NCBI RefSeq assembly: GCF_001039355.2
Contig: NW_019775940.1
Location: 24,297 to 88,296, forward strand
Reading direction: 5' to 3'
From: Lingula anatina
Taxonomy: Eukaryota; Brachiopoda; Lingulata; Lingulida; Lingulidae
DNA: 64,000 nucleotides
The position numbers were made by a program, and so were the translations under genes. The notes below the pieces were generated by a model. That model saw only the letters and a program-made list of their open reading frames with translations. It had not been told where the DNA came from and made no database searches. Of the stretch, positions 1 through 12,432 are shown one piece after another; the stretch's first letter is position 1; the number at the start of each line of letters is the position of its first letter.

Positions 1-3000
1 CCAAATGGTTAAGGCTACATAATCTACACACAAAATGAATATTGAAAGAAACTGAATTCAAAAGTTTTTGGAAGGTTGACTTTGTGTCAGAAAGCAAACT
101 GTTGTAAATGTGTTAAAACAATGATTTTTGAAAAATTAAATTATTAGAAAAAGAGAGGTGTTGGAAACTTTGTAGCAATTCCGAGAGCACCAATTCTCCT
201 CACCTCATCCCTAGCCCTAGTCAGGTTTTTCACTAGGTCCTCAGAGCGCTCATACTGCAGTCTCTCCACCTCTTCGTATCTCCTCTGCCAGTCCAGGTCC
301 AGCTGAGCCTTGGCACGCTCCAAACTGGCCTCTCTTTCCACAGCCAGGGTCATCTCCTTCTTGTACCTTGGTGAATAATACATTAACGTCAGTTTTAAAG
401 CAAGCAAATAAATGTCAAAAGCACAGGCAAAAGCAAGAGACAGAGTTCAGTGGTGGAGTATAATAATTATTGTGATATTATGTCCATCATGGGTTGAAGA
501 AGTAAAGTAAGTCAGTATGACAAACACTCATGTGGACACATACACTAGCACACACACTCACACAAACAAAAACATTGATTTGAATTATTTATAGAATAAT
601 ACCACATAAGCTGAATCTTTTCATTCTGGTTGTTGTGGCCTACCAATTTGTACCACAAGTTGAGAATGATGTCCTAATAAACACCTTTCAATGCTCTCCT
701 TTTTCTGCTGAAGCTCAGCTTTGATACTATCTTCATTGTCTTTTAGGGCCTGCAGTTCCAAATCCCTGGCGACATTAGTACGAGCTATCTCAGACAGTTG
801 GGCATCCCATTTCTCTTTCACGTCGTGTATCTCTCCATGAAGTCTGAAAAATTTAGACAGTAGTTTGTTTTAATTATAAATTTTAAATGTTAAAACATTT
901 TATTTATAACTGCAAATGAACAATATTTTAGGAAGCATAATCTTTTAGGCCTTCTGGCCATTGGGACAACAGAGTCTTAAATATAGTGGCTAGTACCTGG
1001 ATAAAATTGAAACTTTTTGTCATTCATTTGTAACCTTAAGACTTCAATAGTAAAAATTTTAATTTTTGTTACTTTTCTGCCTGCAGCTCCTTCTCCTTTG
1101 CCAGATCCTGGTTCTCCCACTGTAGACGTCTGCTCTCCACCTGTGCCTGCTCCAGTTGTGTTTGCAGCTCACGGATGTTCTCCTGCAGAACTCTCTCAGT
1201 CTCGTGGTGACCTTCTTTGACTTTTAATAAAGCGGATTCCTTCTCTCTGGCATATCTGTCCCTCTCTTCAAACCTTATCAAGTTTAATGTTAATGAAGAT
1301 AATAAGATGAAGTTTAGTACAGTTGGGATAAATATATCCTCCAATGTTTCCTAAATCTTTTTTGTGACTATATTTCGAAAGACATGTAGACTATGTTTCA
1401 AAATGAGTAGCTAATAGTGTTATTTATTGGGACAAACCATCCATTTAACCAAATACTTTGGTGCTCCTAAAATTATAATAGAAAACTAAAGAACATTCTA
1501 GCTAACATTCAATCCAAAGTAAATTATCATTTGAATATGTCAATGTCACTTCTCAAAATGTAATACAGTCACAAAGTATATTAAAAAAAACTATGTTTTT
1601 CTACAGGTCAGTAATGGGATCAAGGCCCTATGAGCAAGGGTCAAAACTTTAAACATCATAGAAAAAAACATTATCATCTTTTGAAATAATCACTTGAATT
1701 TTTCAACACCATTTCAGAAGAGAATGAAAAACATAATTCTTCTACCAAAAAGTTCTTACTTTCTTTGAAATTCTTCCTCCATTCTTTTGACACCAAGTTC
1801 TGTTTGGTGCAGCTTGCTCTCCAACTCTTGTATCCTACAACCATAACACAACATCTTAGTTATATGCTTCTGTTAACAAAGAAAATGTTGTCTACTGATA
1901 AATTTTTATTGACATTGTGGAAGGAAAAAACTGGTAAAAATAAAATCTTCATTTATTCTGTTCAAAACTTAATGTGAATTTACCATGATAAGATGACAAA
2001 GCAGACATTGAAATACTAGAGATTTAAGAATTAGTGATTTTACATGCTGACTGAAAAAAAAACTATTATAGTAGACTAACTGAGCTCATAACAGAGCTGG
2101 CAAAAGTCTTTACTGAATTACCTGGCATCTTTCATGGCCTGCATATCATTAAATTCCCATTCCTTTTCCTTAAACTTTTTCTCAAGTGTCCTGTGATTTT
2201 GATCCACATGGTGAAATTCTTTCTCCGTTTTCTCTCCAGCTTCCGACAACATTTCCACATCTTTGGTCAACAATTTGATCTACAAAAGTAACAGAGACCA
2301 TTCAAATGAGATGATATAAAATGACCCTTTCCTTCCCCAAAAAGAAATCGGTGTCTGGTTATATAATCCAAGATAAAAAAATATTGTTCGAAGCAGCAAA
2401 CAAAACAGGGTCATTATACAAAAAGTGTGAACGTGTCAGTAACTCACATTTTGTGTGATATTTGCATTACTTTTAAATTACTGCTGATTTATTTCAATTA
2501 ACAGGTATTCTCAGCCAAGAAGTAGATTTTTTTAAATTACTATTTTAATTCACTTGAATTGCCCTAAACAGATGTATCATCAAAATGCAGATACAAACTT
2601 TCAGTTCATAAGCAAGAATCTGGCCACTCTTCTCATCCATTTGTGTCCTGAACTCATGTTCTCTTCTTTTCATAGCCTCATCAAAACCTGAAAGAAATGT
2701 GTAATTTAAAATACAATTGAACATTTTTATGTCTTTTATATACTTAATTTAATTAATTTATTTCATTTATTTATACACCACTAAAAATGGTAAAAATTGA
2801 GAAAATTTTTCAAATGAATATAATTTTTCAAAACAAAAGACTCACTTAAATATCTAATGACATTTATATCACTAGAGTTGCTAAAATATCCCATACCTGC
2901 AGTAATTTCTCTTTTCTGGACATCAAGTTCACCCTCAACTTCTCGAAGCTGATGTTCCAAATTCCTTTTGATGTTTTCTAGTTGTTCTCTTTCAGCTTTA

Positions 3001-4433
3001 ATCTCAGCCTCTTTCTCACTACAAGTTCAAATTATGTATGATACAGGCCAACTTAAAAACATTTCTTTCTGTAATAAAGCATTAAAACTTAAATATCCTG
3101 TCTTCTTTAAAAACCAGATTAACTTCATGAAGACATAACAAAAACAGGTCAAAGAATAAATAAAAATATTTTTTTCTGCAAATAAGAAAACACAGACTGC
3201 AAAAAGTAAAACTTGTGCATTGAAATTTGAAAATTGTACAGTATACCTCCTAAACTGGTCAACTTCTGTCTGTTTCTCTCTCATTCTTTGTTGATAGTGC
3301 ATTTGAAGCTGCTCCTTAGCATGCTCTTCTCTTTTCAGACTGGCACATAGCTCATCTTGTTGTATCTTCATCTCACTGATTTCTCCATTCTTGGCATTGA
3401 TGGCAGCTTTCAATTCTGGAAATTTAATCTCTGTCTTTTAAATTACTAGTATTTGAAAGTTGGTGCATTATTGCATTTATCAGTTTCAAGCATAAATCAC
3501 CAGTGCCTGTTCATTTTTATGTAAAATGTAACAAATACCTAAGTGCTCATGTTGAAATTACACAGTTCGGCCAATAGAAACCTGTAACTGTTTAAGCTTA
3601 ACTTATAGATGACTTGCTGTGATTGTTTCAAACATACAATGACCACTTGTTAATAGTGTTAACCATATCACAGACCTCCAAAAATTGCATCATATCTTTC
3701 CAGTTCCACATCCCGTTCCTCTAGCAGTTTAAGGTTATATTTGAAATCCTCTTTAAGTTTCATAAATTTGGCATTCTCTTGATTCAGTTGGTTTTCCTTT
3801 TCTTTGTATGCTATTTCCAATGTGTGGTTTCTGTAATTGAAAAAAGTTGATATAAAGTTAGCATATTCAAAGAGTAAGTGCAATAGACAAAATTGTAAAT
3901 TGCTAGGAGTATTGCAAAATTCTGTGGTATGCTCTTAACTTTTCAAAGACAAATACTAGTATAGATCAAAATGCTGAAGAAAGTATCTGAAATAGTCATG
4001 TAAGCGATTCTTCACCAGATCTTTTAGGTGTATGGCATTTGAGTTCTACACAGTCCAGTGATAAAACCACCTGGATTGCTATTTAACATTAGAATGCCAA
4101 CACCTTTTGCACAACAAAGTAGTATAAATATTTTAGTTTTAATGTTGTATTACGTTTAATGTCTTAGTTTTGAATTAAGACAACACTGTCCCCACATTTC
4201 ACTTTAAAGCAATCAAACTCTGCCTTCAGCATTTAGTAAAAAAAGTTCTACAGTCTATCTTATACTGCTAATAGGCCAGAAGGGGAGGAAATAATTGAGG
4301 ATAAAAACAAGTGCTAGAGTAGGGTTAATTTGAACATATTCTACCTCAATTCCTGCAATTCTCTCCATTCTTTCTCCTTCTGGGCAGCAAGTTCCCTAAG
4401 AGATTCACTATCTGGTGGCGGAGGCTGACTCAT
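1..4433 (-). CDS. CCDC57: CCDC57-like coiled-coil protein, 3' end beyond window (10 coding exons)
   Basis: Coding exons in transcript order are 4433-4345, 3830-3676, 3415-3247, 3018-2897, 2687-2599, 2279-2122, 1834-1760, 1273-1073, 843-685 and 366-204. All have AG/GT borders and phases join without a stop, giving 460 N-terminal residues. The start ATG (4433-4431) opens MSQPPPPDSES. The segment EDFKYNLKLLEERDVELERY closely matches the N-terminal signature of vertebrate CCDC57, and the following GELDVQKREI and AMKRREHEFR segments also match in order. Nearly the whole visible protein is charged heptad coiled coil with no membrane segment. The family is linked to centriolar satellites and microtubule organisation in vertebrates; that role is carried over, not shown here. 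The exon at 204-366 ends in a good donor (GAG|GTGAGG), so more exons lie to the left of position 1. Human CCDC57 is about 900 aa, so roughly half is missing. Confidence 0.85.
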
Positions 4434-5373
4434 GGCAGAGCTTTACATGTGCAGTAGAACATATTTTCCTCATACATTTGGTTTGATGCTTGAATCCCTA
4501 CTCAGCATCACATTCATGAAAACCGCATAGAATCAACTATTGTTCTGAAAAGTGTGGAAGGATCTATTAGTATTTAATTTACTTCAAATTTCAATATGTG
4601 ACATTACAGCCTTGGCCCTAAATGCCAATTAAACAGAAGCCGGACTAGTAAAATTTTGGAAAATTATTAAGTTAATGGTCACTATGTATATTTTTTAGAC
4701 TCTGGTGTAAAAGCTGTAACATGGGAACATAAAGCAATTTTTTGATTGCATTACTACTTGTTCGGCAGCAGCAGTGGCAAAGACACCCTGCAACACCAGG
4801 CAATAAATGCACATTTAACAATCTAATTCTTAAATAATTCTATGTTCATTTTTACGGAGTTCTGGGCCAGTGAATAATACAAACCAAAGTTTCCTCCAAG
4901 CCTCGTTTTAAGTAGGTCAGTTTTGTCTTATCAAAATAATTAAATTATTGAAGGTACTGCTTAATTAAACATTCCCTACAGAGATTGGAGTTAAAACTGA
5001 AAAAAAAACTCAATTTTTTATAGGTTAAATTATGATTGTGTCGAAGATGACGCTACAAATACTCCACTCAAACCTTCTGCGACACCCATCACGACAAACG
5101 TAAAGGGATACTATATAAATCAGTACCCACTGAAGGCATAACACCCACGAGTTTTGAAAGGTTACAATTTTTCGGGCGCTGGGGAAAGTGGGGTATTTTG
5201 TCTGTGGTTTTGTATCTAACTTGCAAGCAGGTTCGTTTATTATACTGAGTTTATTACGACAATATCCGGATAATTAAAATATTATGATTTGATAACAATT
5301 TATTCCGGTTATCAATATAATGTTGAAAATATTTAAAATCGTGTCGTTTCATTACAGATAATTGGTGTGCACA
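4434..5373. promoter_or_regulatory. Shared divergent promoter region of CCDC57 and the LRR gene
   Basis: The two start codons face away from each other across about 0.94 kb, so this stretch must hold both 5' UTRs and both promoters. A TATA-like TATATAAA lies near 5112-5119, about 260 bp before the LRR start codon. An AG acceptor-like site (CATTACAG) ends at 5357 just before the LRR ATG, so a 5'UTR intron is possible. No other gene is visible. Confidence 0.5.
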
Positions 5374-8300
5374 ATGGAGAAAGTTGAAGAGCTTATACGA
5401 TGTTATGAAACAAGAAAATCCACAAACAGCTCAAGCGACGGCACCCAAAACAAAACAACCCTTTCTTTGAATTCTCTTGATCTCAAAGTTATACCTACAA
5501 CTGTATTGAAGTTGAGTTTCTTGACACATTTATACTTGGACTATAATGACATAACACATCTACCTGACAATCTAGGGCAGTGTCTCACATCACTTGAACT
5601 GATATCTCTCATTGGAAACCAGTTAAGCAGTTTACCAGAATCCGTAGGAGAAATGACAAAACTTGAGCAGATTTTCCTTAATGAGAACCAGATCACCCAG
5701 CTGCCTGCTTCTCTCTCTGGCTTGCAGAAGCTGAAAGTCTTAAATTTTATCGGAAATGAACTAACAAGTTTGCCTGATGATTTTGGACATTTGATCTCAC
5801 TTGAGCAAGTGTATGGGGAGGAAAATAGACTTCGCTTGCTCCCAGATTCCATCTGTTCTTTGGGGGAACTACAAGTGTTGGATCTGTTTGGTAATAAAAT
5901 CAAGAGCCTTCCAGATAATATTGGTCAGCTCATAAATCTACAGGTGCTAAATCTTAGAGAAAATGCACTGTTAAGTTTGCCCAGCTCATTCAAGGATCTG
6001 TGTAGTCTAAAGCAACTAGATCTCTCATACAACTCTCTCCAATATTTGCCAGAAGACTTTTTATCATCTCATTCCTTGGTCAAGCTTTATGTGGATAAGA
6101 ATGAACTGAAGTGTTGTCCACCTTGGATCAGTGACATGCCAAATCTAGAGGAACTATCACTTAAAAGCAATCTTTTGTCTGGGCAGTCACTGTCTGATTC
6201 ATTTGGCGACAATTGCAAGAAGTTGAAAGTTTTGAGACTTTCTGGGAACTTCATGAAGAAACTCCCAGACTCTCTGGGCCAGCTGCAGAACCTGGAGTAC
6301 ATCCATTGTGGGAGCTTTCTAGATGAATTGGAGAGAGGCAACTTTCAGAATGGAAATCATTTGCAATACTTGCCTGATAACTTTGGCTGGTTGACCAAAC
6401 TGACAGAAGTTCGGTTTGATGAGAATCACCTCCATGCTTTGCCAGAAAACATAGGTGGTCTGATCAGTTTGAGGTTCCTGGATTTAGGTAATTGTTCACA
6501 AGGCAGTATATTGCCTAAAATTGTGGCACTTCTTCTCACATTCCAACTCTAATTTCAAGGTAGCTTTTTCTCTGTGATTGTGTTTTAACTGAAACTTGTT
6601 AAAACTTGTAAAAATGAAAATGATGATAATTCATTGAAAAAAATACTGAAATTTTACAAAATATGAACATGTGTACTGTTATCTACATTCTCTTTATAAT
6701 AAATATATTAGTAACAAGAGACCCTTCCTGACACTGACTTGCTGACACTTACAATAAGTAAAATTAATTTTTTTACTGGTTATTAATAGTGATAATTCCT
6801 ATGGTCATGGGTTATTTTAAAAAATTCTTGAAAATTTTTTTCAGGTCAGAATATCCTGAGAGTCCTTCCAGAGTCATTTGGTCAGTTGCAGTCTCTTGAA
6901 GTGTGCTTGTTGTCCAGGAACCAAATACAGATCTTGCCAGAGTCATTTGGCAATTTGACCAGCCTCATAGAGTTCAGAGTGGACAATAACTTGGTAAATT
7001 TAAATCTGTTGTGTTTCAGTAGATATATTCTGGCTTATAACCTTTCTAGATGAACAAAACACAGGTTTAATGATTTAGCATCACCTTTGTAAATTTTTTT
7101 GGTTTCATGCGTCAACTCTTTTTTTATGCAAAAAAAAAAAAAAAAGAAAAAAAAATTGAAAAGGCCAATGGATAACAGCAAGGATATATTACCATCTTGG
7201 TAATTCATTCTTAATATTTACATACTAGACTGTTTGATATTATCATCTTACTTTTATATATTCAAGCATATTTGGGGTGATTACTTCATCTGTTCAATGC
7301 TACAAAGTTGATTATTTCAAATTTAGCTTGCTAGGTTGCCGGAGTCATTTTGCAAGTTGACACAATTGAAGACTTTAGATCTGTTTCACAACAGATTGGA
7401 AGTTATCCCCCAGGCACTGAGCTATCTCACCAACTTGGTCAGGTTGGACCTAAATGAGGTGAGTTTTCTCTTTTAATTTAACCTATTCCTAGTTCACTTC
7501 AAATGCATAATGATCATTTTTACCACCATTTTGACAGTGTTAACTCTGTCAAAGCCCAAATTTTAATGACAAAAGAAAAGTACATCTGGAAATGAGAATG
7601 TCTCCAAGCAAACATTTTCTGTCAAGTTTGATGAGCACTATGAAATTAACAAATTGCTGCAATGTCTGCAGGTATTTTCATTGTATTTTTTTGCATGTGC
7701 AATTGCAGAACAATTTTGGTCTCCCAGTGGAAGAGATTCCAAGTATTCTCATCAATTCCAAGTATGCCCCGAGAGACAAGGCTCTGAGTCACAACTGGAG
7801 AGGACGTGGAAGGAAGGATCAGACAGAGATTGAAGTGACTAAGGTTGGTGGCCATTTTACCTAGGCAGACATCATGCTTGTGGATTTGTCGTGCCTCGTT
7901 TTTAACATCTGATTCAGAATTTCCATAGTCATTTATATGAACATTTAAAAGTTTTTTTTTTTCATTTTTTGGACTCACAGGTCAGTTACTTTAATGGAGT
8001 TAGTAAAATTTTGAAATTAAAAAAACCTTGGCCGCAGCTTTTGAAGAAGCTGAAATAGATTAATAAGCATTTCAAATTTATTTTCCCATCGGCAAGCGTT
8101 TATTTTTTATTTTTGACAAGTATCTAATCACATTTCAGGTAGAATCCACTGTTGATAAAAATGAAGCCGAGACTGAACAAGAAATACCTTGGAATCCAAT
8201 TATACTGAATATTGCAATGAGAAGAAACATGTCCCTGTGGAAGTCTCATGAAAGTGGCGCCACCAAGAGGGAAAAGTTCAGAAGGGAGGACGTAGTATGG

Positions 8301-9784
8301 AGACAACCAGAGCTGGAAAACAGAAACGTAGAGAGTTCTGATGAAGAGTGGGAGACATTACCAGAAATATGTGAGATAATCACAATTTTTAAAGCAAAAA
8401 TTTGTGAAATTGTTCTTTCATGTTACCAACTAATGGTCATCCCCTGAAAACTGCAAGTCAAAATCAAAATTAACCCCTTTGTAGGCAAAATACACAGATA
8501 AGAAAAAAATGTCTAAGAAAGATACTAAAATTTCTTCTAGTCCAAGAAGAAAATTATCTTTGACAAATTCCATTTTTTATTAGTCAGATGCCAAGTTTCC
8601 TAGTGGGCAGCTGGTGGACTATTGTCTTATGCCATAAACTACACAGGAGTAGGATTCCAACTGATTACATTTTCATGATTCATGAAAAACAAATTGTTGA
8701 CTGTCCTTAACTAGTGCCTCCAGCGGGCAGAAATATTTAGACATATATTTTCTTCCTGTTTATAGCCTCTAGTGACCTCTCCAGCAGCATGGGCAGTGTT
8801 GTGACATCTTCTATAGAGGGATACTCAATTGGTGACACTGCCATCAGGGACTTAATTCTCCAGAGCAAAGATGATGAGGAAATGGAGGATTGGGATCAAG
8901 AGGCAGATGAGGATCCATACTGTGAGTGCAGTTGATTTTTGGTGGCATTTTAGATGATATACACCTTTCTGCTTTTTTTCTCACAATTCTTTTTATATTA
9001 TTAAAATATGAGATTATTTATATTATTGTAATTACAAGGTTTCCACAAATTTGTTGTATCAAATACGGTCATGTATAATAATCAGTTTTATTGTTTATGA
9101 TAATTGAATGACTATTGTGGATTGTTCCCTCCTTAATGACAATAATTTGTATTGTACTTTAAAATCATATTTTACCAGGAGACAGTTAGTAGATTAAAAC
9201 AATATATCCAGACACATAAAGGACCTAGAGAATCAGTTACATTTTGAAATTATCTGGTATTGGCAAATATACTGGCAGTCAATGAAAACACATCATTTAT
9301 TTATCAAATAATATTTTAAGTTCCTTTGGCACATTACGAAAATAACAGTTTTGTGTGAAATATGAAATAGTGGTCAGCCCACTCTCTTATGACCAAACAA
9401 GTGCATTTGTACTCGTTTATATGGTTGGGATCGATTCTCGGTAAAAAAGTACAAGAAAGTTTTCTGATGCATTTTCATTGACTGTCAGTATATTTTATAT
9501 TACTTTCTTTTTATAATCCTTCGAGGAGGGAGTTTTTAAATAACTGACAGTCCACAATTTTTTCACAAAATAAAAAGGTAAGATATGCATATTTTGAATT
9601 ATTCTTTCTAGATTCTGTCCCAATATACAAACACCAAACTGTGTATCCCAGGGATACAAGTCCTGTAGATCACCTCTTTGTACCAGATGATATCCATGTG
9701 CCAGCAATATGCCGACCACAGGTCAGTTTTCCAGTGGAGGAAGGTCAGTTTGATGATGTGGACAATGAAGATGACAATTGGTGA
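5374..9784 (+). CDS. Leucine-rich-repeat protein, SHOC2/PIRL-like repeats, 696 aa, family not identified
   Basis: Seven exons: 5374-6487, 6845-6993, 7327-7458, 7709-7843, 8139-8370, 8766-8921, 9612-9784. They total 2091 nt, exactly 697 codons with the stop. The start chosen is ATG 5374 (MEKVEELIRCYETRK); the frame is open slightly upstream but without an ATG. Residues about 33-465 are about 17 to 18 repeats of the roughly 23-residue type with LP(D/E)..G.L..L..L.L..N, as in SHOC2 and plant PIRL proteins. There is no signal peptide, kinase, PDZ or CH domain, so it is probably cytoplasmic. The last 230 residues are not LRR: a basic segment (MRRNMSLWKSHE), a Ser-rich acidic stretch and a very acidic end (DDVDNEDDNW). 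The first exon alone holds 16 repeats, and later exons add the rest. I cannot assign a vertebrate orthologue, and the repeat type alone does not give a function. Confidence 0.85.
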
Positions 9785-12432
9785 GGGAGTTGAAGTACTT
9801 GCACAACTTTTTTTATTTCAATTGCATACTAATATATGCATGTGGATGACTGCAAACCCAGAGAGTGCCCATTTGCAAGGAGGATCAGTGAATTGCATAT
9901 AACAGTGAAGAGAAAGTTGGACGTTTGGAAAAGCCATTGTGTGACATTTAAAGTTGGAATATCTGGTAATGACTCTTTTTTTCAGTGGAGGAAAATTGAT
10001 TTTACAGGTACTGAATTTTTTTTACCTCAAAATTTCCTGAAATTAGAAAATTTTTGAGCGATAGCAACAGACTTGAGAAGCAGGCTACAGAGTATTTCTG
10101 TTCTATATGGTAAGAGCCACACAAATGAAACAAATTTTTTTTTAAGATAACAAAATTAGGAAGATTGATAATTTTTTCCCCACTGAAAACATCAGAGTCT
10201 TCACCATTGTTCCATATCAGGATTACTTTTAAAAACCGTCTCATTGGTTAGGCAGCATAGAAATAATTTAAAGAAGGCATACAAACTTGTAAGTGAGGTG
10301 AACATGAGAAGAAAGTTCACTTTTGATTCAAATAAAAAAGACTTGGTACAAAAATTAATTGGTAAGATTTATTTTTTTACGTTTTGTTACATAATGAAGC
10401 ATGAGCAAGAAAAAGTCATTCCATTTGACTAGTAATCATCTAATAAATACCTGACAAAAATACTGACTAGATTATTTACACACTGAAACTTGAAAAATAA
10501 GAATTTGTTTCATCTGACTAGAATGAAACAGTTCATGTTTTTGAACATATGTTGACTAGAGGAGCAGTTTGGCCAAGTAAAACCGTGGCACATTTTCCAA
10601 CAGTCAGTATTGTAATATTAAAATTACAGAGAGATCACTCATTGCTGTGGGTTGTAAAGTATCAGCTCAGAAAAGATGACCAAACAATGATAAAACTCAT
10701 TCACTTATTTTAGGCTTAAAATATGAATTGCCTATTCCACTCTTAAGAACTAACAATGAAAATGTCTTGTCAGCATATTTCATATTAATAGTTTGAACTC
10801 GCTACAAAAGAATGCAGAGTTATATGCCTGAACTGATAATTAACCACTTCTTTCATTACGCATTCAGCATGAATAATTGATCCCTTAAAGTCTGAAAAAT
10901 ATGCCTTAAAATGCTGGTATGTGATCATATTGAACTGTTCTGAAAGTGTGCATTATTGCACTTAATTATGTGCATGTCTCGTGTTCCCCTTAAAAATTCT
11001 TACTGCGACAGCCTTAAAATAAAAGCTTTAAGAAAGATACTAAAACAATAATAGAAATAAGATTTAAATTCAAAACTTTATACTTCTCTCCAGCCACCTG
11101 CTAAGGTTGCAGCACCTGATGTAAAAGGACTATCATTTGTAATGAAAATATAAATGTGTATAGTATATTAAAATGTAATGCTATATAAGAATGAATGCCA
11201 CATTTTTGTTTTAAAACAATTTTACTTTGCGATGGTTATAAAAAACTTTAGCAAAACACTGCTGACACAAATAATTGGAACTATTAAACTTAATATTCTA
11301 AAAAAAAAAAAAAAAAACACTTTTGTACCAAGTGCTTAATATATGCTATTTTGTTCTGCAATTATCACAGTGTTATAAAAATCAGTCTGAGAGAAATAAA
11401 AAACATTAAAATTAAGTAATACCATTTAAATAGAAGCAATTCAGCTAAATTCTGACCATTTTTCTTTGTCTGAGGAATGTGCAGAGCAGAAAACATTAAA
11501 TGCTGAATGCTTGAAACCACACCTTTTCATCAAACAAAAACATAAAATTCACAATCATTTTTCCAGAATCAGTTTTAAGAAGTTGCACATAGTTTGGTAT
11601 AAATCAAAAGACATTTACATTATTTTGACATGAGACTTTACACACATTTTCTCTTAAAATGACTAGTATCAGACAAGTTATAATCTTTACAGAAAATATA
11701 ATACACTAATACATAACAAGTACAAGTATGAAATGATTATGTGATGACAAATATATATGTTTACAAACAGAAATTTAGTCATCAAAATGTAATTACAGTT
11801 GAAACCTTTTCCTTGTTAACTAAATCAGAATAATTTTTTAAGAAATCCCCAAAATAAAATGATAATACGAATCAGAAATGGATTTAGAGTAGAAAAACAT
11901 TTGACGAAACCTCAAAACCTGCATAGATTACCAGGATTATATTCAATATGGTGACATCTTATTTATAAAATAAAATATAAGAAAAAGTTTATGAACTCTT
12001 TATTTGTTCAAAGAACCTGAAAATTCCCCGGATTCACATTGGGAATTTCCTCAGATCTTTGCTATAGCAAATAGCTTACAGATGCTGATTTTTGAGGAGT
12101 TTCCATAAAACTCTGAAACTGGAGGCACCAAGTATGTTCCCTTACATGTTTGATATCTTGTGCAATCTGCCTACATCAATTTGTACACACAATTTAGTAT
12201 TTATTTACAACTGTAATAGAAAAGCACTCTTACAACTCTCAATTTAACCCTTCTCCAGAGAATAATAGAACAATCTGCTGACTTAAACCAATGTCTTCCT
12301 GTAAGACCTACAGACCATCCCCTGTGAAACCTATCTTCCCAAAATGAGCAAAAGGAGACTTTTTCTTTTGATATCTATTATCAGGTTTCTCTTGTGTTAA
12401 AGGCATGCTGCCCAACTTGGTCTTTCATTTGT
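9785..12432. other. Convergent 3' UTR/intergenic stretch between the LRR gene and BAIAP2
   Basis: Two genes end towards each other here. AATAAA-type signals on the + strand occur at 10331 and 10442, downstream of the LRR stop. On the minus strand TTTATT (AATAAA in reverse) occurs at 12200-12205 and 11999-12004, downstream of the BAIAP2 stop. Short open frames here lack repeat, domain or splice support. An A-run lies near 11300-11317. Confidence 0.5.

Noticed and set aside
10244-10432. Lys-rich plus-strand frame downstream of the LRR stop codon
   Set aside because: The LRR gene already ends with a complete frame at 9784; no homology or splice support.
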